Made by a program: the position numbers and the translations under genes. Below the pieces are notes generated by a model that searched no databases, was not told the origin of the DNA, and was given only the letters and a program-made list of their open reading frames with translations. From Marivita sp. (lineage in GTDB: Bacteria; Pseudomonadota; Alphaproteobacteria; Rhodobacterales; Rhodobacteraceae), in assembly GCF_017643905.1 (NCBI RefSeq), contig NZ_JAEPMO010000009.1, forward strand, positions 1-49,188: 49,188 nt of DNA, given 5' to 3'. Position 1 is the stretch's first letter, and every line of letters begins with the position of its first letter. Positions 42,303-49,188 of this stretch are shown here, in pieces.

Positions 42303-42812
42303 TTGACAACTCTGACCGACATCGTGATCGAAGACCCCCGCTGGGAAGAGGCGGGGCTTGACGCGCTGGCCGAACTTGCTGCGGCCAACACGCTGGAATA
42401 TCTGGATGTTCCCGTCGAAGGCTACGAAATCGCGATCCTCGCCTGCGATGATGCGCGAATTGCCGAACTGAACGCTGAATTCCGCGACAAACCGACGCCG
42501 ACCAATGTGCTCAGCTGGCCCAGCTATGATCTCGCGGCGGACGAAGACGGGGCGACACCCCACCCCCTTCCATCCCCCGATCCGATGATGGGCGAAAGCC
42601 TTGGTGACATCGCCATCGCCTATGACACCTGCCTGCGCGAGGCCGAGACTGCGGGCAAAGACATGAGCCATCACGTCACCCATTTGATTGTTCACGGAGT
42701 GTTACATCTTCTGGGCTATGATCATGTTCGTGACCGCGATGCCACGCTGATGGAAGGGTTGGAGACGAAGATACTTGGCAAAATGGGTATTGCGGACCCA
42801 TATAAGGGCTAG
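42303..42812 (+). CDS. ybeY: Endoribonuclease YbeY, rRNA maturation factor
   Basis: The 169-aa product starts at TTG (LTTLTDIVIEDPRWEEAGLD). The zinc-binding signature HVTHLIVHGVLHLLGYDH holds the three conserved His, and LNAEFRDKPTPTNVLSWP is the standard conserved loop. YbeY takes part in 16S 3'-end maturation and ribosome quality control. The nearest ATG would delete conserved N-terminal residues, so the TTG start is preferred. It lies 60 bases after phoH and 36 bases before the CorC gene. Confidence 0.9.
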   Translation: MTTLTDIVIEDPRWEEAGLDALAELAAANTLEYLDVPVEGYEIAILACDDARIAELNAEFRDKPTPTNVLSWPSYDLAADEDGATPHPLPSPDPMMGESLGDIAIAYDTCLREAETAGKDMSHHVTHLIVHGVLHLLGYDHVRDRDATLMEGLETKILGKMGIADPYKG

Positions 42813-42847
42813 TACGGGCCAATTGGCCACCACCGGAACAGGAAAAA

Positions 42848-43789
42848 ATGGGCGACAACGACGACTCGTCTAACGCAGCGCATCGCGCGCACGAGACGAC
42901 AGATACTCAACCGGGACGTGGGCTGCTATCCCGTCTGCGCAGCTGGTTCGGCGGAACCGCACAGGCGGAGGATACAACGGCACCGCAATTAGTCACTCGG
43001 TCATTGTCTCCGATTGATGGCATGATGAACCTGCGGCGCATGCGTGTGGACGATGTGTCCGTGCCGCGTGCCGATATCGTGTCCGTGCCGGATACCATCA
43101 CCAAAGCCGAGCTTGTAAACGTCTTCCGCGAAAGCGGCCTGACGCGTTTGCCGGTCTATACCGGGACGCTCGACACGCCGATTGGCATGGCGCATCTCAA
43201 GGATCTGGCTCTCAAACATGGCTTTAACGGCAAGAGTGCCGATTTCGACCTGAAACAGATGCTCCGCCCCTTGCTCTTTGTGCCGCCATCCATGCCCATT
43301 GGCGTGTTGCTGGCCAAGATGCAGACGGAACGGCGGCACATGGCGCTGGTGATCGACGAATATGGCGGTGTCGACGGATTGGTGACCATCGAAGACCTGA
43401 TCGAACAGGTAATCGGGGAAATCGAGGACGAACACGACCTCGACGAAGGTACGAATTTCTCACGCGAAAAGCCGGGCGTCTATCTCGCTTTCGCCCGCAC
43501 CCCGCTTGAGGAATTCGAGGCGGAAATCGGTCTCAACCTCACCGATCATGACGACATTGATGGTGAGGAAATCGACACCTTGGGCGGTCTGGTCTTCATG
43601 CTGGCCGGTCACGTACCAGCACGCGGCGAAGTCGTGCCCCATCCCGAAGGGCCAGAGTTCGAGGTGATCGACGCCGACCCGCGACGCATCAAGCGTATGC
43701 GCGTGCGCCTCAAGGCGACGGCTGCCGGCGATGCCGCCCGCGCCCGCGAACTTGCCGAGGCTGCAACAGCCGCCGCGCGCTCAGCCTGA
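42848..43789 (+). CDS. corC: CorC/HlyC-family CBS-domain protein
   Basis: The 313-aa protein has a variable, acidic start and then RVDDVSVPRADIVSVPDTITKAELVNVFRESGLTRLPVYTG, two CBS domains (second: ALVIDEYGGVDGLVTIEDLIEQVIGEIEDEHD), and a C-terminal CorC_HlyC domain (IDTLGGLVFMLAGHVPARGEVV). It lacks the DUF21 membrane domain, so it is the cytosolic form associated with Mg/Co efflux or membrane protein support. It lies in the conserved ybeY-corC-lnt order, with lnt starting four bases after its stop. Confidence 0.85.
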   Translation: MGDNDDSSNAAHRAHETTDTQPGRGLLSRLRSWFGGTAQAEDTTAPQLVTRSLSPIDGMMNLRRMRVDDVSVPRADIVSVPDTITKAELVNVFRESGLTRLPVYTGTLDTPIGMAHLKDLALKHGFNGKSADFDLKQMLRPLLFVPPSMPIGVLLAKMQTERRHMALVIDEYGGVDGLVTIEDLIEQVIGEIEDEHDLDEGTNFSREKPGVYLAFARTPLEEFEAEIGLNLTDHDDIDGEEIDTLGGLVFMLAGHVPARGEVVPHPEGPEFEVIDADPRRIKRMRVRLKATAAGDAARARELAEAATAAARSA

Positions 43790-43793
43790 TCCA

Positions 43794-45281
43794 ATGCTGG
43801 TGGCCCGCCGTCTTGGCGCATTCTGTCTTGGCGCGATCTTTGCGCTGGGGCAGGCCCCGTTCGACCTTTGGGCGCTGGCGCTTGTTGCCCTTGTCGGTGT
43901 CCTGCGTCTGGTGCGGTTGGACACCAGTGCCAGATCCACGGGTTGGACAGGCTGGTTCTTCGGGACCGGATACTTCGCCGTGTCGATGCACTGGATTCTT
44001 GAGCCGTTTCAGGTGGACGCCGCCACAACAGGCTGGATGGCGCCCTTTGCGCTGGTTGGACTGGCAGCCGGACTGGCGCTGCTCTGGGCCGTTGCATTCT
44101 GGGCAGGTCGCCGCATGCACCCCGGTCCGGTCGGAATCGCGCTCTGCTGGGCGGGGATTGAACTTGCGCGCGCCTATATCCTCACGGGCTTTCCGTGGGG
44201 ATTGGTGGGATATGTCTGGGCACCGACCCCCGTGGCCCAATGGCATTCCCTCATTGGACCGCATGGGCTTACGCTGCTGACCCTTTTGCTCGCAGCACTG
44301 GCAGCAGGGGTGACCAAGGCGCGAACCGTCAAATTCGGATTGATCGCTTTGGCCGGGATCGTCGGTATGTGGGGTGGCGGCTCGGCCATGGCCCCGCCGG
44401 TGCAAGACCTGACCGGTCGCCCCATCGTGCGCCTCATCCAGCCAAACGCGCCGCAGCACCAGAAATGGGACCGCGACTTCATCCCCGTTTTCTTCAACCG
44501 TCAGGTCGATTTCACCGCGCAGCTGCCCAAGCCGGATCTGATTGTCTGGCCGGAAACTGCGGTGCCCAACCTGCTCGACAATGCGGGGCCGGCGCTCGAA
44601 GTGATTGCGGACGCCGCGGCTGGCACGCCAGTGGTTCTTGGCATCCAGCGTGAACAAGAAGGGCGCTACTACAATTCGCTGATCACGCTCGATGCCGCTG
44701 GGCAGGTGGGTGATCTCTACGACAAGCACCACCTCGTGCCTTTTGGGGAATACATGCCTGCCGCATCGTTCTTTGCGCGGTTCAACATTCTTGGCCTCGC
44801 CGCACGTGCCGAAGCGGGATATTCCTCAGGCCCCGGTCCTGCGCTCATTGACCTTGGCACCGTGGGCAGAGCATTGCCGCTGATCTGTTACGAGGCGGTT
44901 TTCCCGCAGGATGTAAATGGCGCGCCCACGCGTCCGGACATGCTGCTCCAGATCACCAACGATGCCTGGTTCGGCATCAATGCCGGTCCACAACAGCACC
45001 TTGCGCAAGCCCGTCTGCGTGCCATCGAACAGGGCCTGCCGATGATCCGCGTCGCCAATACCGGCATTTCGGCAATGATCGACCCGGCGGGCCGGACTGT
45101 TGGCGCGATCCCGCTTGGTCGGGCGGGGTTCCTGGATGTGCCGCTGCCGTCCAAACGCGCGCCGACGCTCTACAGTCGCACGGGTGATTGGTTCGCCTTT
45201 GCGGCGCTGATCGTGGCATTTGCGACTTTGCTCATACGGAAACGCCGCAACTCCATTGACCGCGACGCGCTGGGCGCGTAA
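43794..45281 (+). CDS. lnt: Apolipoprotein N-acyltransferase Lnt
   Basis: The start is the ATG at 43794 (MLVARRLGAFCLGAIFALGQAPFDLW), just after the corC stop; the track's extra 21 residues lie within corC. The 495-aa protein has about six N-terminal membrane segments, a nitrilase-like domain with the triad Glu in LIVWPETAVPN, Lys in YDKHHLVPFGEYMP and Cys in LICYEAVFP, and one C-terminal segment. It adds the third acyl chain to lipoproteins in the inner membrane, which fits the lipoprotein gene upstream. It ends 63 bases before metK. Confidence 0.92.
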   Translation: MLVARRLGAFCLGAIFALGQAPFDLWALALVALVGVLRLVRLDTSARSTGWTGWFFGTGYFAVSMHWILEPFQVDAATTGWMAPFALVGLAAGLALLWAVAFWAGRRMHPGPVGIALCWAGIELARAYILTGFPWGLVGYVWAPTPVAQWHSLIGPHGLTLLTLLLAALAAGVTKARTVKFGLIALAGIVGMWGGGSAMAPPVQDLTGRPIVRLIQPNAPQHQKWDRDFIPVFFNRQVDFTAQLPKPDLIVWPETAVPNLLDNAGPALEVIADAAAGTPVVLGIQREQEGRYYNSLITLDAAGQVGDLYDKHHLVPFGEYMPAASFFARFNILGLAARAEAGYSSGPGPALIDLGTVGRALPLICYEAVFPQDVNGAPTRPDMLLQITNDAWFGINAGPQQHLAQARLRAIEQGLPMIRVANTGISAMIDPAGRTVGAIPLGRAGFLDVPLPSKRAPTLYSRTGDWFAFAALIVAFATLLIRKRRNSIDRDALGA

Positions 45282-45297
45282 CCCAAACCATCATTCC

Positions 45298-45341
45298 CGT
45301 CACAACGGCTTCCTGACGTGACGGCAGACCCTAATGGAGCA
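45298..45341 (+). ncRNA. SAM/SAH riboswitch in the metK leader
   Basis: CGTCACAACGGCTTCCTGACGTGACG followed by TAATGGAGCA matches the SAM/SAH riboswitch known from Rhodobacterales: a hairpin formed by CGTCA and TGACG whose loop (GGCTTCC) pairs with the downstream GGAGC to make an H-type pseudoknot. The GGAG is also the ribosome-binding site, so binding of SAM or SAH blocks metK translation. The entire element fits in the 63 bases between lnt and metK and leaves only three bases before the ATG. Confidence 0.9.
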
Positions 45342-45344
45342 CTT

Positions 45345-46526
45345 ATGTCCCGACAGAATTATATCTTCACCTCGGAATCCGTGTCCGAGGGCCACCCGGA
45401 TAAGGTCTGCGACCGTATCTCGGACGCGATCCTCGACGCCTTTCTTTCCGAAGAACCCGAAGCGCGGGTCGCCTGCGAAACCTTTGCCACGACCAACCGG
45501 GTCGTGATCGGTGGAGAGGTGGGGCTGTCGGACCAGAACCGTCTTGCCACCTATATGGACCGGGTCCCGGACATCGCCCGTACCTGTATCAAGGACATCG
45601 GCTACGAGCAGGACAAGTTCCACCACGCCACCTGTGAGATCACCAATCTGCTGCACCAGCAATCCGCTCATATCGCGCAGGGCGTGAATGCCAGCGACAA
45701 CAAGGACGAAGGTGCAGGCGATCAGGGCATCATGTTCGGCTACGCCACGAATGAAACAGACGCGCTCATGCCCGCGCCGATCCAGTTCAGCCACGCCATC
45801 CTGCGTCGTCTGGCAGAGGTGCGCAAATCGGGTCAGGAACCGCTGCTGCGCCCCGATGCGAAATCGCAAATCTCTGTCCGCTACGAAAACGGCAAGCCGG
45901 TGGGCGTGACCTCGATCGTTCTGTCGACACAGCACGCCGACGAAAGCCAAAGCTCTGCCGACATCCGTGCGATTGTCGAACCCTATATCCGCGAAGTCCT
46001 GCCCGATGGCTGGATCACCGACGCCACCGAATGGTGGGTCAATCCGACCGGCACGTTCGTAATTGGCGGTCCTGATGGCGACGCCGGTCTCACGGGCCGC
46101 AAGATCATTGTTGACACCTATGGCGGTGCGGCCCCGCATGGTGGCGGTGCGTTCTCCGGCAAAGATCCGACCAAGGTGGACCGCTCGGCCGCCTATGCAG
46201 CGCGCTATTTGGCGAAAAACGTCGTGGCGGCAGGCATGGCCGACCGCTGCACGATCCAGTTGTCCTATGCCATCGGTGTGTCCAAACCGCTGTCGATCTA
46301 TGCTGACACCCATGGCACAGGCGATGTCGATGCCGCCGCCATCGAAGCGGCGATCCCCAAGGTGATGGACCTCACCCCACGCGGCATCCGCACACACCTT
46401 CAACTGAACAAGCCGATCTATGAACGCACGGCGGCTTATGGCCACTTTGGCCGCGCACCCGAAGCGGATGGTGGGTTCAGCTGGGAACGCACCGATCTGG
46501 TGGATGCTCTCAAGGCGTCTGTCTAA
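45345..46526 (+). CDS. metK: S-adenosylmethionine synthetase MetK
   Basis: The start is the ATG at 45345 ([34 protein letters not shown]); the track's upstream Met lies in the riboswitch. The 393-aa enzyme carries the P-loop-like GHPDKVCD, the hexapeptide [11 protein letters not shown] and [29 protein letters not shown], which contains the second signature. It makes SAM from methionine and ATP. Its own leader senses SAM/SAH, closing a feedback loop. A strong terminator follows. Confidence 0.95.
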   Translation: MSRQNYIFTSESVSEGHPDKVCDRISDAILDAFLSEEPEARVACETFATTNRVVIGGEVGLSDQNRLATYMDRVPDIARTCIKDIGYEQDKFHHATCEITNLLHQQSAHIAQGVNASDNKDEGAGDQGIMFGYATNETDALMPAPIQFSHAILRRLAEVRKSGQEPLLRPDAKSQISVRYENGKPVGVTSIVLSTQHADESQSSADIRAIVEPYIREVLPDGWITDATEWWVNPTGTFVIGGPDGDAGLTGRKIIVDTYGGAAPHGGGAFSGKDPTKVDRSAAYAARYLAKNVVAAGMADRCTIQLSYAIGVSKPLSIYADTHGTGDVDAAAIEAAIPKVMDLTPRGIRTHLQLNKPIYERTAAYGHFGRAPEADGGFSWERTDLVDALKASV

Positions 46527-46531
46527 GGCAT

Positions 46532-46565
46532 TCGGGCCGGGTGCCATAGCCCGGCCCGATTTCCC
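46532..46565 (+). terminator. Rho-independent terminator of metK
   Basis: TCGGGCCGGG-tgccatag-CCCGGCCCGA is a perfect 10-bp stem followed by TTTCCCTTT, six bases after the metK stop codon. Confidence 0.8.
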
Positions 46566-46617
46566 TTTCGCGACCAAGGCCTATGTCCCGAGGTGAGTTC
46601 ACCAACAGGGGCAGGGC

Positions 46618-47157
46618 ATGCTGAAACATCTTCTTTTTCTGATCCTGATGCTGCCGGGTGCAGCACTTGCCAATGATTGGGAGGCGCTCGACACCCCCGG
46701 TGCATTTGCCATCATGCGCCACGCGCTGGCCCCCGGCACCGGTGATCCCGCCAATCTGACCGTTGGCGATTGCAGCACCCAACGGAACCTAAGCCAGCAG
46801 GGCAGGGATCAGGCCACCCGCATCGGTCAGGCGTTCCGGGATCGCGGCCATCGCTTTGACATCGTGCTAAGCAGCCAATGGTGCCGCTGCCGCGACACGG
46901 CAGAGCTTCTGAACCTTGGCCCGGTGGAAGAGGTGCCAGCCTTCAATTCCTTCTTTCAGGATTTCTCGACTCGCGACAGCCAGACAGCCGAGGCGCTGAC
47001 CCATCTGGCGGATCGCTCGGACCGTCCGTTCATCGTCACCCATCAGGTCAACATTCGGGCCCTCACCGGCCAGACCACCCGATCCGGCGAAGTCCTGATC
47101 GTGCGCCATGCGGGCGACACGCTCGACGTGCTGGGATCAATCCTGATCGACCCGTAG
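46618..47157 (+). CDS. Exported histidine phosphatase-family protein
   Basis: The 179-aa protein has a clear signal peptide (MLKHLLFLILMLPGAALAND). The mature part opens with GAFAIMRHALAPGT, the RHG-type motif with catalytic His (RHA here), followed by LSQQGRDQATRIGQAFRDRG, VLSSQWCRCRDTAELL and IVTHQVNIRALTG with the second His. Residues fit the phosphoglycerate mutase-like phosphatase superfamily, located in the periplasm. Substrate unknown; a sugar phosphate or nucleotide is usual. It lies alone between the metK terminator and trmB. Confidence 0.8.
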   Translation: MLKHLLFLILMLPGAALANDWEALDTPGAFAIMRHALAPGTGDPANLTVGDCSTQRNLSQQGRDQATRIGQAFRDRGHRFDIVLSSQWCRCRDTAELLNLGPVEEVPAFNSFFQDFSTRDSQTAEALTHLADRSDRPFIVTHQVNIRALTGQTTRSGEVLIVRHAGDTLDVLGSILIDP

Positions 47158-47217
47158 CCCCGACAAATTCGCAGACCTCCGTTGCGAGTGGCCGACGCAA
47201 TCGCTAAACCGCGCGCC

Positions 47218-47934
47218 ATGACTGACACCAAACATCCCTCAGGCGCGCCCTGGCGCAACTTTTATGGCCGGTTCAGGGGCAAGACCCTGCGACCGAACCA
47301 GAAGGATTACCTCGAACATGACCTTGACGCGCTCAGCCCCGGTGCCGTGTCTTGGGAGGAAAACCCGGAGCGAGAGCCGCTCGATCTGACCGCGATCTTC
47401 GGGGACAAGCCGCTCTGGGTCGAGATTGGGTTTGGCGGGGGTGAACACCTTGTGCATCAGGCGCAGACCTATCCGGATGTGGGCATCATCGGGTGCGAGC
47501 CGTTCATCAATGGCGTTGCGATGCTGTTGGGCAAGATCCGCGATGCAGGTGTAACCAATCTGCGGGTTCATCCCGGCGATGCGCGCAACCTTTTTGACGT
47601 TTTGCCCGCCGGTTCTGTCGAGAAGGCGTTTCTGCTCTACCCCGACCCTTGGCCCAAGAAACGCCACCACCGCCGCCGCTTTGTCACGCAAGAGCATTTG
47701 GAGCCACTTTTTCAGGTTCTCAAACCCGGCGCAGAGTTCCGTGTCGCCACAGATATTCCCGATTACGTGCGTCAGACCCTGATCGAAGTGCCCAAAGCCG
47801 GGTTCGACTGGCTGGCCGAAGGGCCAAGCGACTGGCGGCACCCGTGGGATGATTGGTATTCGACCCGGTATGAGATGAAAGCACTGCGCGAGGGTCGGAT
47901 GCCCCATTACCTGACCTTCCGGAAACCGGCATGA
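47218..47934 (+). CDS. trmB: tRNA (guanine-N7)-methyltransferase TrmB
   Basis: The start is the ATG at 47218 ([36 protein letters not shown]), giving 238 aa; the track's extra 12 residues are not needed. The SAM-binding motif is [17 protein letters not shown], and the TrmB signature is [18 protein letters not shown], followed by [11 protein letters not shown]. It methylates G46 in the variable loop of tRNAs. The stop overlaps the cmk start, so both are translated from one message. Confidence 0.93.
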   Translation: MTDTKHPSGAPWRNFYGRFRGKTLRPNQKDYLEHDLDALSPGAVSWEENPEREPLDLTAIFGDKPLWVEIGFGGGEHLVHQAQTYPDVGIIGCEPFINGVAMLLGKIRDAGVTNLRVHPGDARNLFDVLPAGSVEKAFLLYPDPWPKKRHHRRRFVTQEHLEPLFQVLKPGAEFRVATDIPDYVRQTLIEVPKAGFDWLAEGPSDWRHPWDDWYSTRYEMKALREGRMPHYLTFRKPA

Positions 47935-48548
47935 TGGCCCCGTTTACAGTTGCCATTGATGGCCCTGCTGCTGCCGGCAAAGGCACGATCAGCAGGGCCG
48001 TTGCGGCGCATTTCGGCTTGGCACATCTGGACACCGGGCTGCTTTATCGTGCTGTCGGTGCGCGGATGTTGCTGGGCGAAGACCCGATTGCAGCCGCGCA
48101 AAGCCTTGTGGCGGGGGATCTTGAAAACCCCGATCTGCGCACCGCTGATGTGGCGCAAGCCGCCTCCAAGGTTGCCGTCATCCCCGAGGTCCGTGCAGCC
48201 CTTCTTGATTTTCAGCGCGCCTTTGCGCGCCGCTCTGGTGGAGCGGTTCTGGATGGGCGCGACATCGGTACGGTCATTTGCCCTCAGGCCGAGGTCAAAC
48301 TCTTTGTCACCGCCAGTGCCGAAGTGCGGGCGCAGCGCCGCTTGGCCGAACTGGCCGAACGCGGGTTCGAGACCGATTTCGAGACCGTTCTGGCCGATGT
48401 CAAAACCCGTGACGACCGCGACATGAACCGCGCCGACGCGCCGCTGAAACCGGCCGAGGATGCGGAAACCATCGACACGTCTGAATTGGATGTGGATGCG
48501 GCCATCGCTGCGGCCATCTCGATTGTGGGTGACCGCAAAGCAGACTGA
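47931..48548 (+). CDS. cmk: Cytidylate kinase Cmk
   Basis: The 205-aa kinase starts at the ATG at 47931 (or the next one, ATGATGGCC). It has the P-loop [19 protein letters not shown], the [11 protein letters not shown] substrate block, [24 protein letters not shown] and the lid-region [13 protein letters not shown]. It phosphorylates CMP and dCMP. The cmk-rpsA order is widely conserved in proteobacteria, and rpsA follows here. Confidence 0.93.
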   Translation: MMAPFTVAIDGPAAAGKGTISRAVAAHFGLAHLDTGLLYRAVGARMLLGEDPIAAAQSLVAGDLENPDLRTADVAQAASKVAVIPEVRAALLDFQRAFARRSGGAVLDGRDIGTVICPQAEVKLFVTASAEVRAQRRLAELAERGFETDFETVLADVKTRDDRDMNRADAPLKPAEDAETIDTSELDVDAAIAAAISIVGDRKAD

Positions 48549-48680
48549 GTCCACAAAGAAGCGTTCAACCGTGTCAATCCTGGGCGGCAAATGCGCTCCG
48601 GTCTTGCGCTGTATCACACGCTCTGCTATGGCCCGCGCGTCGCTAGAAGGCAAACAATGCCGCAGACGAAGATCGAGCAG

Positions 48681-48710
48681 GGGTCGGCACACACCGGCCC
48701 TCTTTGTTTT
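48681..48710 (+). terminator. Terminator-like hairpin between cmk and rpsA
   Basis: GGGTCGG-cacaca-CCGGCCC pairs over seven bases with one G-U and runs into TCTTTGTTTT. It probably ends the trmB-cmk message or works as an attenuator in a 271-base rpsA leader (48549-48819). No other gene is seen in that gap. Confidence 0.6.
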
Positions 48711-48819
48711 GCGGACGCCTTGACCAATCCCGTTCGCCGCAAGTGCGGACACCACCCCAGACCGGCGGAGACAACCGCTCGGCCAGAAAAATGATACGTG
48801 TAAAGGAAACAGACGCCAC

Positions 48820-49188
48820 ATGGCTATGAACGCATCTATGGAAGAATTCGAAGCGCTTTTGAATGAAAGCCTCGAAATGGACACACCGGACGAAGGGTCC
48901 GTTGTCAAAGGCAAGGTCATCGCAATCGAAGCGGGCCAGGCCATCATCGACGTCGGCTACAAAATGGAAGGCCGCGTTGATCTCAAGGAATTTGCAAACC
49001 CCGGCGAAGCGCCCGACCTGGCTGTCGGCGACGAAGTCGAGGTGTTTCTGCGCTCTGCAGAAAACGCGCGCGGTGAAGCGGTCATCTCCCGCGAAATGGC
49101 GCGTCGTGAAGAAGCATGGGATCGCCTTGAAAAGGCATATGCTGACGACGCCCGCGTCGATGGCGCGATCTTCGGCCGTGTCAAAGGC
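48820..49188 (+). CDS. rpsA: 30S ribosomal protein S1, N-terminal part (runs off the window)
   Basis: From the ATG at 48820 the reading frame is open to the right edge (123 residues): MAMNASMEEFEALLNESLEMDTPDEGSVVKGKVIAIEAGQAIIDVGYKMEGRVDLKEFA. This is the first S1 (OB-fold) repeat of ribosomal protein S1, followed by the beginning of the second (DDARVDGAIFGRVKG). An AAAGGA site lies 12 bases upstream. S1 delivers mRNA to the ribosome and its leader is often self-regulated. The ORF track lists no plus-strand ORF here because the gene has no stop in the window. Confidence 0.92.
   Translation, partial: MAMNASMEEFEALLNESLEMDTPDEGSVVKGKVIAIEAGQAIIDVGYKMEGRVDLKEFANPGEAPDLAVGDEVEVFLRSAENARGEAVISREMARREEAWDRLEKAYADDARVDGAIFGRVKG

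Noticed and set aside
1-49188. CRISPR arrays, tRNA or rRNA genes, integrase and phage genes
   Set aside because: I looked for regularly spaced repeats, tRNA-like cloverleaf ends and rRNA blocks and found none; the inverted repeats noted are single copies.

Overview
The window looks like a chromosomal segment of a marine alphaproteobacterium of the Rhodobacterales (Roseobacter group). The reasons are the irr / fabA-fabB-fabI gene order, a SAM/SAH-type leader in front of metK (a riboswitch class known mainly from Rhodobacterales), a DddL-type DMSP lyase, an Anbu gene cluster, Liv and TRAP transporters side by side, and GC-rich coding with ATGA-type translational coupling. No tRNA, rRNA, CRISPR array or replication origin was seen.

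Layout. 1-560: IS debris, namely the left end of an IS3-family element (running off the window) abutting a broken IS5-family transposase; then a small exported ClpP-like protein (559-1035). 1199-21384: a ~20 kb two-armed catabolic island. The minus arm, read from 15491 leftwards, is tautomerase/SnoaL fusion, hyuB, hyuA, isochorismatase-fold protein, isocitrate-lyase/PEP-mutase family lyase, FumR/KsdD-like flavoprotein, acyl-CoA dehydrogenase and CaiB/BaiF CoA-transferase, almost all overlapping by a few bases; beyond a hairpin and a new leader comes a five-gene branched-chain-amino-acid-type ABC transporter. The divergent plus arm is a GntR/UTRA regulator, LeuC/LeuD-like hydratase subunits and a DctP-Q-M TRAP transporter. 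No leuA or leuB is present, and the LeuCD pair sits with a C-C lyase, so the set reads as one pathway in which a cyclic amide or imide is opened, the acid is hydrated and then cleaved. The substrate is unknown. I regard this as the best candidate for an undescribed system.

21603-27187: the Anbu cluster (circularly permuted ATP-grasp, alpha-E, transglutaminase, Anbu peptidase) followed by a PfkB-type sugar kinase and an FSA/transaldolase-like aldolase. 27182-27764: a cobalamin riboswitch that appears to control only one 100-aa protein of unknown function. 28013-31621: a ~1200-aa mosaic secreted protein with a glycosidase-like N-terminus, a Pro/Glu linker, a second catalytic-like domain, an RTX-like strip and DUF4214. 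31622-31951 is non-coding and holds two sizeable inverted repeats.

31952-38768: irr, then fabA, fabB and fabI, with the DMSP lyase gene dddL placed between fabA and fabB on the other strand; then a flavin oxidoreductase, a LOV-domain histidine kinase and a glycosyltransferase-like protein. 38882-49188: housekeeping genes: miaB, an OmpA-like protein and a related lipoprotein, phoH-ybeY-corC-lnt, metK with its riboswitch, a periplasmic histidine phosphatase, trmB, cmk, and the start of rpsA running off the right edge.
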